The notes under the pieces: generated by a model | Told to the model about the DNA's origin: nothing | Database searches by the model: none | What the model saw: the letters and a program-made list of their open reading frames with translations, nothing else | Translations under genes and position numbers: made by a program | In this document: in pieces, positions 1-11,729 of the stretch | Position numbering within the stretch: position 1 is the stretch's first letter | Layout: every line of letters starts with the position of its first letter | Assembly (NCBI GenBank): GCA_030268105.1 | Contig: BSDZ01000079.1 | Coordinates: 1,116,001 to 1,180,000, forward strand | Origin: Volvox africanus | Lineage: Eukaryota; Chlorophyta; Chlorophyceae; Chlamydomonadales; Volvocaceae | Length of the DNA: 64,000 nucleotides | Reading direction: 5' to 3'

Positions 1-205
1 GCACGCCACGGGCTGGCAGCTGCAACCAAGTTGACCATAATGTGCAGCGAAGTTTGTGCGGCGGTCAACCAGCCATCGATAAGCCGTCGTTCATAGTGGG
101 AATGTAGACAACCCAAAACAAACGCCCACTAATTCACTACGTCATACAACTCAAGCAAGTCGGAATCGCTAAGACACGAGTGTCGCATGTCATACAACCG
201 CTTTC

Positions 206-258
206 AACCATCTCTGTGTATGTGTATGCGTATGTGTATGTGTATGTGTATGTGTATG
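206..258. repeat. TGTATG microsatellite (copy 1)
   Basis: Simple hexamer array (TGTATG with a TGCGTATG variant). The equivalent array at 11949-12001 is one unit longer, which is one of the few length differences between the two duplication copies. Confidence 0.9.
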
Positions 259-646
259 TGCTCAAATCATTGAATGCGGAGGAAGCTTTGAGCTCATACA
301 TAAGCTCTTTGCTGGGGCTAAAAAAGTTGGTTTATAAGATAAATACGAGAATCAATATTTTTTGGGATGAAATACAATATTCGTTGCGTTCTTTTAGTAT
401 TATCAGTGAAGATTGAGTGATCCATTGGGATACTGAGGGGATTTACAGTCCTTTATACATTTTTATTTTGATATCTCATAAATGACAAATAGGACATTTA
501 AAACATTGAGGTTTCCTGGCTATGCAAATATATCTTCCATGTAATATTAGCCAGTGATGGGCATGGGTTAACCATATATTTGGACTTTGCCTTAATATCC
601 TTGTCCTTTTCTATTTTTTCATTCTTCATATTTTTGAATTGTAAGC

Positions 647-2481
647 TTACTTAAGAACTTGCAGCAGCGTGGCACGTATCAGATTTCCTAACCTGGACAA
701 GTGTTCAGCGCCCATCCATTCGTCGCCGTCATCCAGTTGTAAGCGTGCAAAAAGCCTTGTAAGGTCCTGAACATACCAAACACAAAAAGGAGTGAACATG
801 TTGCAAAATATTAAAATTCGTCACTTGAATGTCCACCTGGAACGCACCAACCTCAGTGAAAACTTCACAATTGCCCAGTTAAACGCGTGTGATGGTCTTG
901 TCTACGAGATCCAAATTACTGATGCCCATCGGCCCGAAAAATGCCCCTACCTCTGACAATCGCTGCGCCACGTTCCCCGCCGAAAGTGATGCCGGCTTTG
1001 TGGACACCTGTTTAACCAGCAAGGAGTTGATAAAGTATAGGTGCTGCTCATTTTCCGCGAACTAAAGAACAGCAAACTTCGGTCCAGCTTCCAGCCGCAC
1101 CTTCCGACCTTCCTCGCGTCCGCTCATGTCCCGCACTGCTTGGGACTTCCAAAGAATCCCTACACCTCGCCGCTTCCATTTGGGTTCATTGAAGCGATTC
1201 TCTCGGCCATTTCCAACATGTCGTTGAAAAGATCCAGAGGCAGGTCGGTGCAGACCCATGTTTGCTTGCGCTTGCTCGTTGCCAGTATACTATATAAGCA
1301 CTGCACTGTATGCAGAATTGCTAGCTGGAGTGAGCGAGTGGAGCTAAGTGAAATATGGATAATGTATTGGTGTATAAATACATCGTAGCAAACGCGATTC
1401 CGTACTGGCGATGTGACTTTCACGGCGGCGACGGTTGCGGTTGTCCACCTGCCATTTGCTCCATATCGGGGGGAATCCCCTTCTTTCCCCCTGCTCTAAA
1501 ACGCTAAACCTCAATTCTTTAATACTCAAATTGTGTTACCTTTCACGAGTATTTCCCCAATCTATATTGAATATAACTCAATCTAACATGGTAGATTATG
1601 ATAATGATAATGATTTGAAAAGAGTTTTGGGTCTTCGATTCTTTTCCTTTTTGCGTGGACCTTAGTGGCACCTATCCCGCGCATTCGTGTGTGCATTGCT
1701 GCATACCCCGTGAAACGAAAGATATACTTACTTAGCTTACGTAGGCTTGGAGGTTGTGCACTTTATGTATTTAAAGAGATTTCTTGCTATTTGGGAACGT
1801 TTGGCCTCCAAGGATGCGAGCTGTGTAGACAGACCATGTAGCCAGATCCAAAGCTCGAGTCATTTTGGAGAGGTCGCACGTCAGCTATAAAATATTTTCG
1901 CCAGTCATCAGTCGGTTAGGAATGAAATCCCGCGTACAGCTGGTCATAACGCATAGGGGGACTTACTGGGACGCCTTGCGCTGGTTTTTGAACCCCGCTT
2001 GGCTCCACCCATTGAAACGTTATAGGCAGGCATTCTACCTTGAAAGCTGAAAAGCTTTTATTTATGGACGTGATGTGAATTTTCTTGTCCCTTGCGGTTG
2101 GGTGCCGGACTCTTGGGACCGCTACTAATCACGAAAACGTAGGGGCTACCGTTCATCACCCAGGCTGGTCCGCAGCGCCCCCGTCTTGACAAAAGAAGGA
2201 GGGAAGAAGGGAAGGAGGGAAAGGAGCGCAGATGGGAAACGTCCTCCTGTCGCAGGGCTCGGTTTACGAGGTACACATCAGGCGCACTTGACCTCAGTAA
2301 AATCATGTTACATGCAGCTTGCAGATCGAAATCACCGCGTCCTGGATCCCACAGACCCGTGGGTCCTGACGATCGTGATCAAGATGTGCTATATCGCACG
2401 CCCGCATAGCTTTAGCCTCTGCGAACATGATGTTTGACATGCAGCGTGCAACAAAGGAAGCCCTGGACAAGGCACTGTCAA
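647..2481 (-). CDS. Unrecognised helical protein, copy 1 (multi-exon, 5' end not found)
   Basis: I do not recognise the family. Six exons join in phase with GT-AG borders: 2481-2312, 1820-1741, 1448-1382, 1300-1166, 1061-951 and 766-647, ending in TAA. They give at least 226 residues. The product is soluble and mostly helical in character. Segments read DLPLDLFNDMLEMAERI, ENEQHLYFINSLLVKQ and DLTRLFARLQLDDGDEW, and it ends LIRATLLQVLK. The first exon starts inside a codon, so an upstream exon is needed; I could not place it between 2481 and the transporter exon at 2823. A second copy at 12389-14221 is equally intact. One visible coding difference is R here versus L in copy 2 at the HD(R/L)QDPRV site. 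The phase agreement over five introns is the main evidence that this is a real gene. Confidence 0.6.
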
Positions 2482-2722
2482 CTTAAAGGATTGAGAGCTG
2501 GGAGCTTATGTTGAACGATGTAAAGCTCTGGATTGAACGATACACTTTCCCCCCACACAACTTCCCCCGCCCCGCCAGCTGTGTGGGTCACTGCGTGAGA
2601 CAAATGATTTCCAAATCCTCTTCCCCTCCATCCCGTCCGTACTTTCCTTTTTTACCTGTGACCAGGTCCGCAGTCACTCCCCTTCCCTGCTCGTGCTCTC
2701 CTCCTCCTGTGACTTGCCACAT

Positions 2723-2801
2723 CCCTCATGCCTCATGCCTCATGCCTCATGCCTTATGCCTCATGCCTCGTGCCTCATGCCTCGTGCCTCATGCCTCGTG
2801 T
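2723..2801. repeat. CCTCATG heptamer array
   Basis: Tandem 7-bp units CCTCATG/CCTCGTG directly before the splice acceptor of the transporter block at 2823. It corresponds to 14462-14519 in copy 2, which has fewer units. Confidence 0.9.
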
Positions 2802-2822
2802 GTCTTCATCTTCTTTTCCCAG

Positions 2823-4191
2823 AGCCACTGCTGTGGGGTATCTGACGTCATGCTTCTCAGTCGGCATGCTGGCGGGGCCCCTCATCGGCGGCTACCTCGC
2901 CGTCAAGACTGCCCTGTGGACATGCATCGCACTCACCGCCGTCACGTGGATTTATCTCGTGGCGGTTGTCCCGGAATGCGCGCCGGGGCCGCTGGCCACC
3001 TCCGCCACTGACCGACAGCGCAATACCCGTGGGATGTGGCCAGGGTAGTCCGCTTGGGGTGGCAGACGGCGGCGTCAGGAGGCGAGCAGGGAGGGAGGTG
3101 GAACAAGAGGAGGACGAGCAGGAGCGCTTAGTGACGGCGGAGACGGAAGCGCTAGCGGCCGCGGAGGTGGTGTCGTTGATTTCGTCGCAAAGCCGCTTGA
3201 TGAGCGGCGGCTCGGCGCCATCGGCGGCTGCCGACGCGGACGCTGGCGTACCTGGCGCATGCGCGGTGTACGGCACTGCGTGTTGTCCCCACACCCGGGT
3301 GAGCACTTGCGCCGGAAGCGATGGCAATCAGGAGGAGACGATGTTGCCGTATTGTCGCCGGCCCCGGCGCAGCAGCGCAGGTGGAGGCGGCGGCAGTGGC
3401 GGTCACGGCGGCGGCAGCGGCGGTCACGGCGGCGGCAGCGGCGGTCACGGCAACGGCGGCGGCGGTCACGGCAACGGCGGCGGCGGTCACGGCAACGGCG
3501 GCGGCGGTCACGGCAACGGCGGCGGCAGTAACAGGCTATTGGGTCTTTCCACCGCCTGGTCGGTGATTCGGCATTCATCTTTCTACCGCCGTATCGCCGC
3601 CATTTGGGTTGTGGTGGCAATGACGTGGGAAGGTGCTGGGGAATTACTAATGCAGTACCTGCAGTTCAAGCTGGGATTCAACACCTTAGATCAGGTACGG
3701 CCCATTAAAGTGCGCGCGTGCGTGTGTGTGTGTTTTCATGTTATGCATCGCGGGGGCGAAGGGAGGGTGTGGGAAGGGGGGCGAGGGAGGGCACGGGGGC
3801 GGGGTAAGGGGCAAGGGGGAACCGAGCGGATGTGCAGTACAATTAGAAACAGAACCAGAGACCAACCGATTGTACCAGATTAACCGCGTTGTCGTATAAG
3901 AACGTCAGTTATTGTGTTTCAATATTTTATAAAGTCTCCTTGTTGGTCTTTCTGCATTCGCATTCGCATTCGTATTCCAGAAGAGATGTTTCCTTCTGCC
4001 TGTCTGCCTTCCTTCGTCCACGTAAGGCCCACGTGCTAACAGTCCTCGCGTCCGGGGGCCTGGTGGTCAAGTTGGGCCTCCTGGCCCTGATGGTTCGTTG
4101 GATGGGATAATGGCGGTTGTTGGCATTCGGTTTGGCAGCTTACGCGGCGGAGTGTGTGGCGCTGGCGGCCATTGTTTTTTATGTTTATAAG
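2823..4191 (+). pseudogene. MFS transporter fragment (MFSD14/HIAT1-like), copy 1, with premature stop
   Basis: Three exon-like blocks match the central part of an MFSD14/HIAT1-type major-facilitator protein. Block 1 (from 2823) reads ATAVGYLTSCFSVGMLAG then GPLIGGYL, ending VVPE, like the TM5-6 region. Block 2 (ending 3694, donor GTACGG) has the next two membrane segments. Block 3 (from 4027) reads LTVLASGGLVVKLGLLALMV. In this copy RWMG is followed by TAA, where copy 2 has GAA. Beyond the stop the frame stays open and hydrophobic to about 4191, so the stop looks like a point lesion. No exons for the first four membrane segments were found upstream, and no full C-terminal half follows. Blocks 1 and 2 are in different frames without a clear intron between them. 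A broken gene fragment is the simplest reading. Confidence 0.65.
3384..3530 (+). repeat. Glycine-codon minisatellite, short allele
   Basis: Tandem units of about 18-21 bp built on GGCGGCGGCAGCGGCGGTCA. In the frame that runs into the transporter block they encode GGGSGGHG-like repeats, with variant GNGGGGH units. About seven units are present. All three plus frames lack stops through the array, so open frames here carry no weight as gene evidence. Confidence 0.95.
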
Positions 4192-4198
4192 GTTTAAA

Positions 4199-4262
4199 CG
4201 GGACGGGAGGGAAGGGAAGGTGAGGGGAGGGGAGGGGAGGGAAGGGGAGGGGAGGGGAGGGG
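4199..4262. repeat. G-rich purine tract
   Basis: Strand-asymmetric GGGGAGG/GGGAAGG repeats just after the break in the duplication. No gene is seen from here to 5303. The open frames over it are artefacts of the composition. Confidence 0.85.
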
Positions 4263-5302
4263 AAGAGGGGATCGCGAGCCGGGTCAGTATCCAAGTAAGG
4301 TTACCCAACCCACACGGACTCATCAGGCATGTGGCTTGTCGGAGGGATTATCGCTGTGTTATGTAACTTCAGCGGTTTAACAGTTGGGTCGTTGCTGGTT
4401 GGCCGTTGGCTTGGTTTCCTGAAAGATTGCTTCAACCTTCGCGTGGCTGTGTAGCGCAGATTGGCATCGGAAGCCGCACTTGGTGGTTCAGGCAGTTGAC
4501 TGGATTTCCCCAACGATGGGACTCAGGAAACCGGTGCTGCTGAAGGAACCTTTACGTTGAAACCCTTTTTATGTGCTGCCAGTCTTTTCTTATTGTTTTT
4601 TCGCTGATTTTTTGGCATGTTTGCTGTAAGATTTACATAACGACTTCTAAAACCCTAATACAAATTGTATTGCAGTCAAAGTAACAATCCCTGCGGCATA
4701 ATCCACTTCGGTTGTAGTCGGCGAGAAAGAACCTCCTTGCAGGGAGGGCAGGCAAGATGAGGGATGCCGTAATTGTAAAAAGGGTAGAACTTAGTCCCAC
4801 TCAGTTCCGGTGGCCTTCTCCCAAGAGGAGCGGTGACAAGGGGGCACCGGCTCCCAAGGTTATGGTACGAAGGAAGGGCGGGAGGGAGAGAAGGGGTGTG
4901 AAGTAGGAGGGAGGGAGGGAGGGACAGGGAAGGAGGAGACGAATAGACGGCGTCTAGCTCCGTCCAAGAAGTTAGGAGAAGGTGAAAATGTTTGAACGTA
5001 AACTAGGTAGCCGCCAAGGCCGCAAATAGACGCCCAAGATAAGGCAATAGAATCCATATTAAAGTTTGCTATTGACCTTGCTGCTGGTGGTGGCGAAAAG
5101 GTACCAAGTAAATATTCTTAGGTTCATTAAAGTGGGAAGCGCGAGATCTGAAAGCTGACCGCTGGTGCTGTCATGCTCGTGCACCTCCCAACCCTTTCTT
5201 AGGAAGACAAAGCGCCCGAACCAAAGCCCCCCAAACCAGCCCAAACTACCCTGAAGCCCGCGCACGTGCGAATCAAACAAAGCGATATACAAAGTTGTGT
5301 AC

Positions 5303-5590
5303 ATCGTTTTGGCAATCTTTAAAAAGTCTGCTGTTGCTTTACCCGAGCAAATAGAAGGGCTATCTTCAGCAATAGGAAATTTAAAGGAGAAGGGTGTTGA
5401 AATAACTAAACCTATTACATATTCACTAGCTGAAGAAGATGCAGAAGATACGCCATAAACTAATAAAATGATCTCTGCTCCTTCGATAAACCTCGTAGCT
5501 GCAAGAATAGCAACTAGCAGTATTTTGCTTGCATTATTTTTAGTTATTTTTTCTGCTAATTTCCTAAATTATTTTAATTTTTTAGTATAG
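5303..5590 (+). pseudogene. AT-rich bacterial-looking open frames, unidentified
   Basis: An AT-rich block unlike the surrounding DNA in base and codon use. Frame 1 (5303-5458) reads FKKSAVALPEQIEGLSSAIG and on to EEDAEDTP before TAA. A second frame (ATG at 5468, stop at 5590) gives 40 residues with one strongly hydrophobic segment, ATSSILLALFLVIFSANF. The lysine/isoleucine-rich first piece and the immediately following small membrane piece resemble two adjacent bacterial genes. I could not name either. The suggestion of bacterial origin rests on composition and on the clearer cases at 25809, 26905 and 34076. Confidence 0.3.
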
Positions 5591-7344
5591 CCTTGCATCC
5601 ATACTACCGTCCAGCTTATCATGCAAGTTTGTTATAGCAGCTTGAACAAGAACGAGAAATAATCACATTGAACAAAGTGCACAGTCTGACGCGGACGCAC
5701 CTGGGACAGCGGTGTGCGGTTGCAGCCGCAAAGGTCAAGGACATGCAAAGGTCAAGAACATGCAAAGGTCAAGGACATGCACATGCGAGAGGAAGAAGAA
5801 GGGTAAGGGCAAGGAAAAAGCAGACGTGAGAGGACGGGTCCAAGGCAGTTAAAGCAACGCTATTGAACCGTGCACCCCAGGAAAACTATGCCGTTGGGTT
5901 TTGCCGTAGAGAAGGAGCGAAGAAATGGTCAGAAAGTAATAAATACAATTTGGAAGAAGGATGGGAGGACTTCTGTGTCAGAAAACGACAGGACGACAGT
6001 CGAAGGGTACGGCATCGGGATGGGGGAATGGGAAGAAAAACCGGAAAGGGCGTCAAAAGGCACAGTTGTGAAAGAAGAAGGCGGGGCACAGATTAAGACG
6101 CGGGGTCAGGGGCGCGTAGGAAAAGAGAAGGGTGAAGAGAGAATGGCAGGGGCAAAGAACGGTCGCGGGAAGCACAGTCTAGAACCACGAATGGCTCCCA
6201 CCAGAAGGTGCGTAGGTTACAAAATGAACATATATGTTACATGTACATGGTCACCACGATGCAAGTGGACCGCTTCACCACCACTTGGCCGCCACCACCA
6301 GATGGCTCTGAAGGGGCTCAGAGGCTGAGTAGCGGGGTCAGCAGTCTGGGATGCCACAAGACTATAGTTGGTGCCAAGCACGCCACACGACATACTGACA
6401 GACTCGTGAGCCTCACGGCAGAAGATGGGCTCACTCGGCATGTGTGATTGGCCACACATCCAATACACATTGGATGCGTGATTCAGAAACAGTCCTTAGT
6501 GGGGGGGGTGTCCACATGCACTTGTTCACATCCAACCTCCTCATTGTGGTTGCTCTGTGCCGTTATATAGTTATACCATGTCCGTTCGTATTGTGTGTGA
6601 ACCGATACTGGTTCCATCATCCTGGTCCCATCATATCATCAACGTCTCATCATGTGCCGACCTATCTCATTAAAATAAAAGCCACTGGCGCCTTTCGTTA
6701 CAAGGCGAGAGGGGTGTGCATGCACCCGAGCCACTGGGCCTCCTCCTCCTCTTTTACCTCCACCTCCTCCTCTTCCACCACAACATCATCATCATCATTA
6801 TTGATATTCCCTAACACGTGTTGACGGTGTGCCAGGTGGCAGCTCACAAGTCACAACAGACATCCTCCTCCCCCGCCGCACGCAGTTCCTTGACAGGCAG
6901 ACAGGTACTACCTGCGCTATAAGTTATCTGCGCTTCCCCACTGATACCATTACTACACCGTTCGGTGCTTTAGCAGCCTCTTGTCTCATGTTCGTCAAAT
7001 CTGACCGCGTGACTTATCTTAGCCCTTCAGGCAATGGCCCGGGCCCTTGTGAGAAACATCTAGATTACCTCGCCGGCCGCTCAGAGTCTCCGATGAATGG
7101 TGAGAGGGCAGAGGAAGCCCATCACCCTAAGTTGTTGTCAACCTTCACAATCTCCTATAACCTGATGACGACAGTGATCTAAGTTCATTGAAAGGCAGGG
7201 CCGCCCTTACAGCATCCTGCCTCTGCTTAAAAATTGGTTGTGGTGGTGGCAGAGGCAGCAAGCCCCCCTCCTCCTGCTGCTGCTGTTGTGGATGTGGTGA
7301 TGGTGAGTGCAACAGCAAGCCCTGCTGCTGCTGTTGTAGCTGTG
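5591..7344. other. No gene recognised (AT- and purine-rich spacer)
   Basis: Open frames in this stretch are short and compositionally driven. It contains a 17-18-bp direct repeat, AAAGGTCAAGGACATGC, present three times at about 5727-5782. It also has a short trinucleotide cluster of TCC/TCA near 6740-6805. I see no exon chain with consistent phase. Confidence 0.5.
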
Positions 7345-7631
7345 GTGACCGCCTCCACCGCCCGCGCCCCCGCCCCCGCCACCTCCACCGTCCCCGCCGC
7401 CACCGCCTCCTCCGCCTCCTCCGCCTCCTCCGCCACCGCCGCCGCCACCCCCACCACCTCCACCGCCTCCACCGCTTCCACCGCTTCCACCGCCTCCTAC
7501 GCATCCTACGCATCCTACGCCTCCTCTGCATCCGCCTCCACCTCCCCCGCCCCCGCCCCCGCCCCCGCCCCCGCCCCCGTCCCCGTCCCCGCCCCCGCCC
7601 CCGCCCCCGCCACCTCCGCCTCCACCGACCC
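7345..7631. repeat. Proline/glycine-codon low-complexity DNA (CCGCCC/CCACCG arrays)
   Basis: Nested arrays of CCACCGCCT, CCTACGCAT and CCCCCGCCC units. Open frames exist on both strands (poly-G, poly-R, poly-A/P) and cannot be taken as coding. The block sits where the catalytic-loop exon of the second kinase copy would be expected on the minus strand. It marks where the duplicated kinase segment (7633-8859) stops. Confidence 0.9.
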
Positions 7632-7632
7632 C

Positions 7633-8859
7633 GCCTACTCGGAGAAGTGGAGGAACTGGCAACCTCGTTTACCTGCAGCGCAATCCGGGCGCATTGCCGC
7701 ATTGACAGCCTTCCGCTGGGCGAGCGCACGACCTGTCCCAGGGTCCCGTTGCCCACAAACTCGGTGACGATCCCCACGACTGGATCCGACACACCCGTCG
7801 CGGCGCCGCCGTTGCAGTCGCCCGTGTTGTCCCCGGCTGGCGGGCTGGTGACCACACCGAGCATGCGGACGATATTCGGGTGGTTGAGGTTGGCCAGAAT
7901 GTCGGCCTCAACAAGGAACGCATCCGAGTGCTTGGCGATGTGCTCCGGCTGCGCGGGACGGAGAAGGGCAGTTCTGAACAAACTGAGCAACGCGCTTCCA
8001 ATATCCATACGCCGATTGGGAACCAGTCAGTACGGGTGAGAAGCGCTTTCTCCCTCCCCAAGCTAGAGAAGCAGTGGAAGTATCAGGTGCCGAGGATTTG
8101 TAATACGCGGATAGGGCCCTCACATTTTACTTACTTGCTCTGTCAGGCGCACGCCATAACCTGACAAAGAAGCGCGCACAATTCCACACCAGTCCGTACA
8201 CTCTGGTGTCCTTCATGCAACGTTACACTCGCCTACCACCCAGCCTACGCACGCAGGGCGCTTCGAAACACCCACCTTGATCCACTTGATGGCCACGTCG
8301 CCGTATGGGAATACATCCGCCCTTGAGACTTGTCCGAACCTGAGGGGCAAGGCAAGGCCCAGCCGAAGGCCAAACTTATTTAGGCTCACAACATTCGCAG
8401 GCACGCAGCAACAGCAGCTGTACGTCGCAGCTGCACAGCAGTGAGTGCAGTGACTGCCGATCCTCAGTAAAAAGGGATAACCAAGGGTGCTAAGCCAGGG
8501 GCACACATAGGGGCACGCGCCCTCATGGCGCCGTCTCATCACTTACGCGCCCTCGCCGATCTTCTCCTCGTTGGACACCTCCGTCTTGCGGACCTTCACC
8601 ACGCCGCGCAGTGGAGAGCACTGCGCCACCGCACCAATATGGGTCGCGTCCGCTCCAGGACCTCCAGCGACCAGGCCCACGCCCATCGCCGGCGCCCTGG
8701 CCGGGGAGAAGGAGTCGCCCAGTACCAACGGATTGCCGGCGGTGCCTGGCGCCGTGCTGATAGACGATTCGTTGTCCCCAGACAACGTAATAAGCGAGGG
8801 CACCGGCGGCAAGCCGCAGACCCTGCTGACCTCGCCGCTGGTTTCCCCGAAGGCCCTCA
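7633..8859. repeat. Internal duplication of kinase N-lobe exons, copy B
   Basis: Almost identical to 10023-11249 at a constant offset of 2390 bases. It carries the glycine-loop exon, the alphaC exon and the exon tail ending KIGEGA. Left of it lies low-complexity DNA; right of it lies the C-lobe/tail exon of the complete kinase. The join at 8859 is inside an open exon, so the copy was inserted in frame. Confidence 0.95.
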
Positions 8860-11729
8860 GCGGCAGCGGCGGTGCGGCCGGTGCGGCCGGAGCGGCTGGG
8901 GTGGCCGGTGACAGCAGCACCTCATACAACCTGGGCAATGTGCGGCCAATCGTGTCGCTGTCCAGCACCGCCACGGCCGCAGCTACCGCCACCTCGGCGC
9001 ATGAGCAGCTCTTCTTTGCAGTCCACTGCTCTTGTACCAAGATTGCTTGCAGCTGTAGGATGATCTCCCTGAAGCTGGGCCTGTTGTCTGGGTTCGGATC
9101 CATGCACGTCTCCACCAGCGACCGCCATTCAGGATCGCATGTGGAAGGGATGGGCAGGTGCAGGGTCCCGGACTCGAGCCCCATCAGGATCTCGTGGTTG
9201 CTCAGCCGCATAAACGGCTCCTCCCCCGTGTGCAGCTGCCACAGGGTGACGCCCATCGAATAGACGTCAACCTTCTCCGACACCTCACCGTTGCCAAAAA
9301 ACACCTCGGGGGCCATGTACGGCAGCGTCCCGCGCGGCGTAGGACAGGAGACGTACTTGCCGTGCTTGCGCTTGCTCAGCCCGAAGTCCGCAATCTGTGA
9401 GATGTCGTGAAGCCAGTGGCGGTGGGGGTGAGTTGGTGGCGGCAGCTGTGAGACGGCGATGATTCACGGGAAACGCACACAGAAGCATACACGGACACGA
9501 ACGCAGCTGCCAGATTCAGACGAAACCCTAACACGACCAGACGACACCATGTCACTGCGGGGCCTTCCGGCCCATTACCACTCCTCCACACACACACACA
9601 CAGTCTTGCTCGGGTAGCTGACCTTGGCAACCATGTTCTCCCCCTCTCCTTGGATGAGCACGTTTTCGGGCTTCAAGTCGAAATGCACAATGGCGGGCGA
9701 CTGCGAGTGGAGATAGGCCATCCCCACGGCCACCTGCGTGAGGGGAAGGCACACATGCACACAAGTCAGGGAGCAGCGCGCCGAGCCAGGCTCGACCCGT
9801 ACAGATGTAACAAGGCACCCTGCAGTAATGGAGGCGGGAGGGGCTTGGAGGGCGGCCGATAACGACTATCCGCCAATTGGGGAACTGCTGGGGGCGGGTG
9901 GATCACATGATGATGTGAGGGTCATGTGGGCCCAACAGATGACTCGCACGTAACACAGACCCAGACAACCTACACCGCCTAGAAGAAGGGCCTCACGCCA
10001 ACCCTGACATCCCCCCCCCCGCGCCTACTCGGAGAAGTGGAGGAACTGGCAACCTCGCTTACCTGCAGCGCAATCCGGGCGCATTGCCGCGTTGACAGCC
10101 TTCCGCTGGGCGAGCGCACGACCTGTCCCAGGGTCCCGTTGCCCACAAACTCGGTGACGATTCCCACGACTGGATCCGACACACCCGTCGCGGCGCCGCC
10201 GTTGCAGTCGCCCGTGTTGTCCCCGGCTGGCGGGCTGGTGACCACACCGAGCATGCGGACGATATTCGGGTGGTTGAGGTTGGCCAGAATGTCGGCCTCA
10301 ACAAGGAACGCATCCGAGTGCTTGGCGATGTGCTCCGGCTGCGCGGGACGGAGAAGGGCAGTTCTGAACAAACTGAGCAACGCGCTTCTAATATCCATAC
10401 GCCGATTGGGAACCAGTCAGTACGGGTGAGAAGCGCTTTCTCCCTCCCCAAGCTAGAGAAGCAGTGGAAGTATCAGGTGCCGAGGATTTGTAATACGCGG
10501 ATAGGGCCCTCACATTTTACTTACTTGCTCTGTCAGGCGCACGCCATAACCTGACAAAGAAGCGCGCACAATTCCACACCAGTCCGTACACTCTGGTGTC
10601 CTTCATGCAACGTTACACTCGCCTACCACCCAGCCTACGCACGCAGGGCGCTCCGAAACACCCACCTTGATCCACTTGATGGCCACGTCGCCGTATGGGA
10701 ATACATCCGCCCTTGAGACTTGTCCGAACCTGAGGGGCAAGGCAAGGCCCAGCCGAAGGCCAAACTTATTTAGGCTCACAACATTCGCAGGCACGCAGCA
10801 ACAGCAGCTGTACGTCGCAGCTGCACAGCAGTGAGTGCAGTGACTGCCGATCCTCAGTAAAAAGGGATAACCAAGGGTGCTAAGCCAGGGGCACACATAG
10901 GGGCACGCGCCCTCATGGCGCCGTCTCATCACTTACGCGCCCTCGCCGATCTTCTCCTCGTTGGACACCTCCGTCTTGCGGACCTTCACCACGCCGCGCA
11001 GTGGAGAGCACTGCGCCACCGCACCAATATGGGTCGCGTCCGCTCCAGGACCTCCAGCGACCAGGCCCACGCCCATCGCCGGCGCCCTGGCCGGGGAGAA
11101 GGAGTCGCCCAGTACCAACGGATTGCCGGCGGTGCCTGGCGCCGTGCTGATAAACGATTCGTTGTCCCCAGACAACGTAATAAGCGAGGGCACCGGCGGC
11201 AAGCCGCAGACCCTGCTGACCTCGTCGCTGGTTTCCCCGAAGGCGCTCATGTACGGGGGAAGAAAGTCAGCTCCCCAAGGTAACTGCTCTAACCGCCGTG
11301 AGACACCGCCAGCGCACGCGCGAGGGGCACCTAAGGGCCCTTCCACCGTATGCTCGCTGCTCACGGATACATGCAGTGCACGAAGGGCCGAACCAAGTTT
11401 GACGTGCGACGATGTGGCGGTGCAGCTGCAATGAGAACGCACGGAAGGAGGGATCACTTTTACCGATCTGGAAATCAGAGAGGAACAAGAGAATATACTG
11501 ACGTCGACAGACGTGATATCAAATGAACAGGCAACTGCAAAGTGAAGGAGGGACTCGAGCGATCGCAAAAGCCCAGCGGGTCAAACTGACCTGGAGTGGC
11601 TTTCATCAGCGTCCAAACTGAACTGAGCGGAGCAGATGCTACGCCGCCTGAGGCTGTGCTCAAGGGCGCTGGCCCGATCGCTTAGTTCGTAAGGGTCGCT
11701 CCAGTCGTCGCTCCACTTTGGGCCGAACT
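7673..11729 (-). CDS. Raf-like (TKL) protein kinase with a second, truncated kinase domain fused behind the first
   Basis: Exons joining in phase on the minus strand are 11729-11591, 11245-10937, 10729-10666, 10338-10063, 9733-9623 and 9394-8547, then duplicated 8339-8276 and 7948-7673. The first domain is complete: glycine loop KIGEGAFGQV, VAIKWIK lysine, alphaC EADILANLNHPNIV, catalytic loop VHFDLKPENVLI, IADFGLSK and APEVFF, then EEPFMRLSNHEI in the C-lobe. HFD in place of HRD is usual for plant Raf-like kinases. The C-lobe exon has no stop. It runs through an Ala/Pro tail straight into a second KIGEGA and the duplicated N-lobe exons. No catalytic loop follows the second copy before low-complexity DNA at 7631. 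The 5' end lies beyond 11729, and the 3' end is not found. The second lobe would be catalytically dead if translated. Confidence 0.75.
10023..11249. repeat. Internal duplication of kinase N-lobe exons, copy A
   Basis: Partner of 7633-8859 (direct repeat, offset 2390). In this copy the KIGEGA exon starts at a splice acceptor next to 11245, and the N-lobe exons are followed downstream (minus strand) by real catalytic-loop and C-lobe exons. This is therefore the ancestral arrangement and 7633-8859 the derived one. Confidence 0.93.

Larger units (their letters stand above)
1..4148. repeat. Segmental duplication, copy 1 (left end outside or at the window edge)
   Basis: This stretch is nearly base-for-base the same as 11737-16347. 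Position 1 aligns with 11737, and alignment is lost just after the shared block ending at 4148 and 16347. Differences are few: a 6-bp change in the TGTATG microsatellite, scattered substitutions, a 2-bp length change near 2303, fewer heptamer units in copy 2, and a large length difference in the glycine-repeat minisatellite. The copies lie in direct orientation with about 7.6 kb of kinase-gene DNA between them. The near-identity of intron sequence implies a recent event. The left border cannot be seen because the match already starts at base 1. Confidence 0.97.

Noticed and set aside
3046..3079. A 34-base intron joining the first two transporter blocks (copy 1; the same in copy 2)
   Set aside because: Too short for a normal intron. 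A frame break in an already decayed gene is more likely.
7188..8039. Long plus-strand and minus-strand frames rich in Pro/Arg or Gly
   Set aside because: They arise from CCGCCC-type arrays and from antisense of the duplicated kinase exons.
8571..9263. 230-residue plus-strand frame
   Set aside because: It is the shadow of the minus-strand kinase C-lobe exon, which carries the recognisable kinase motifs.
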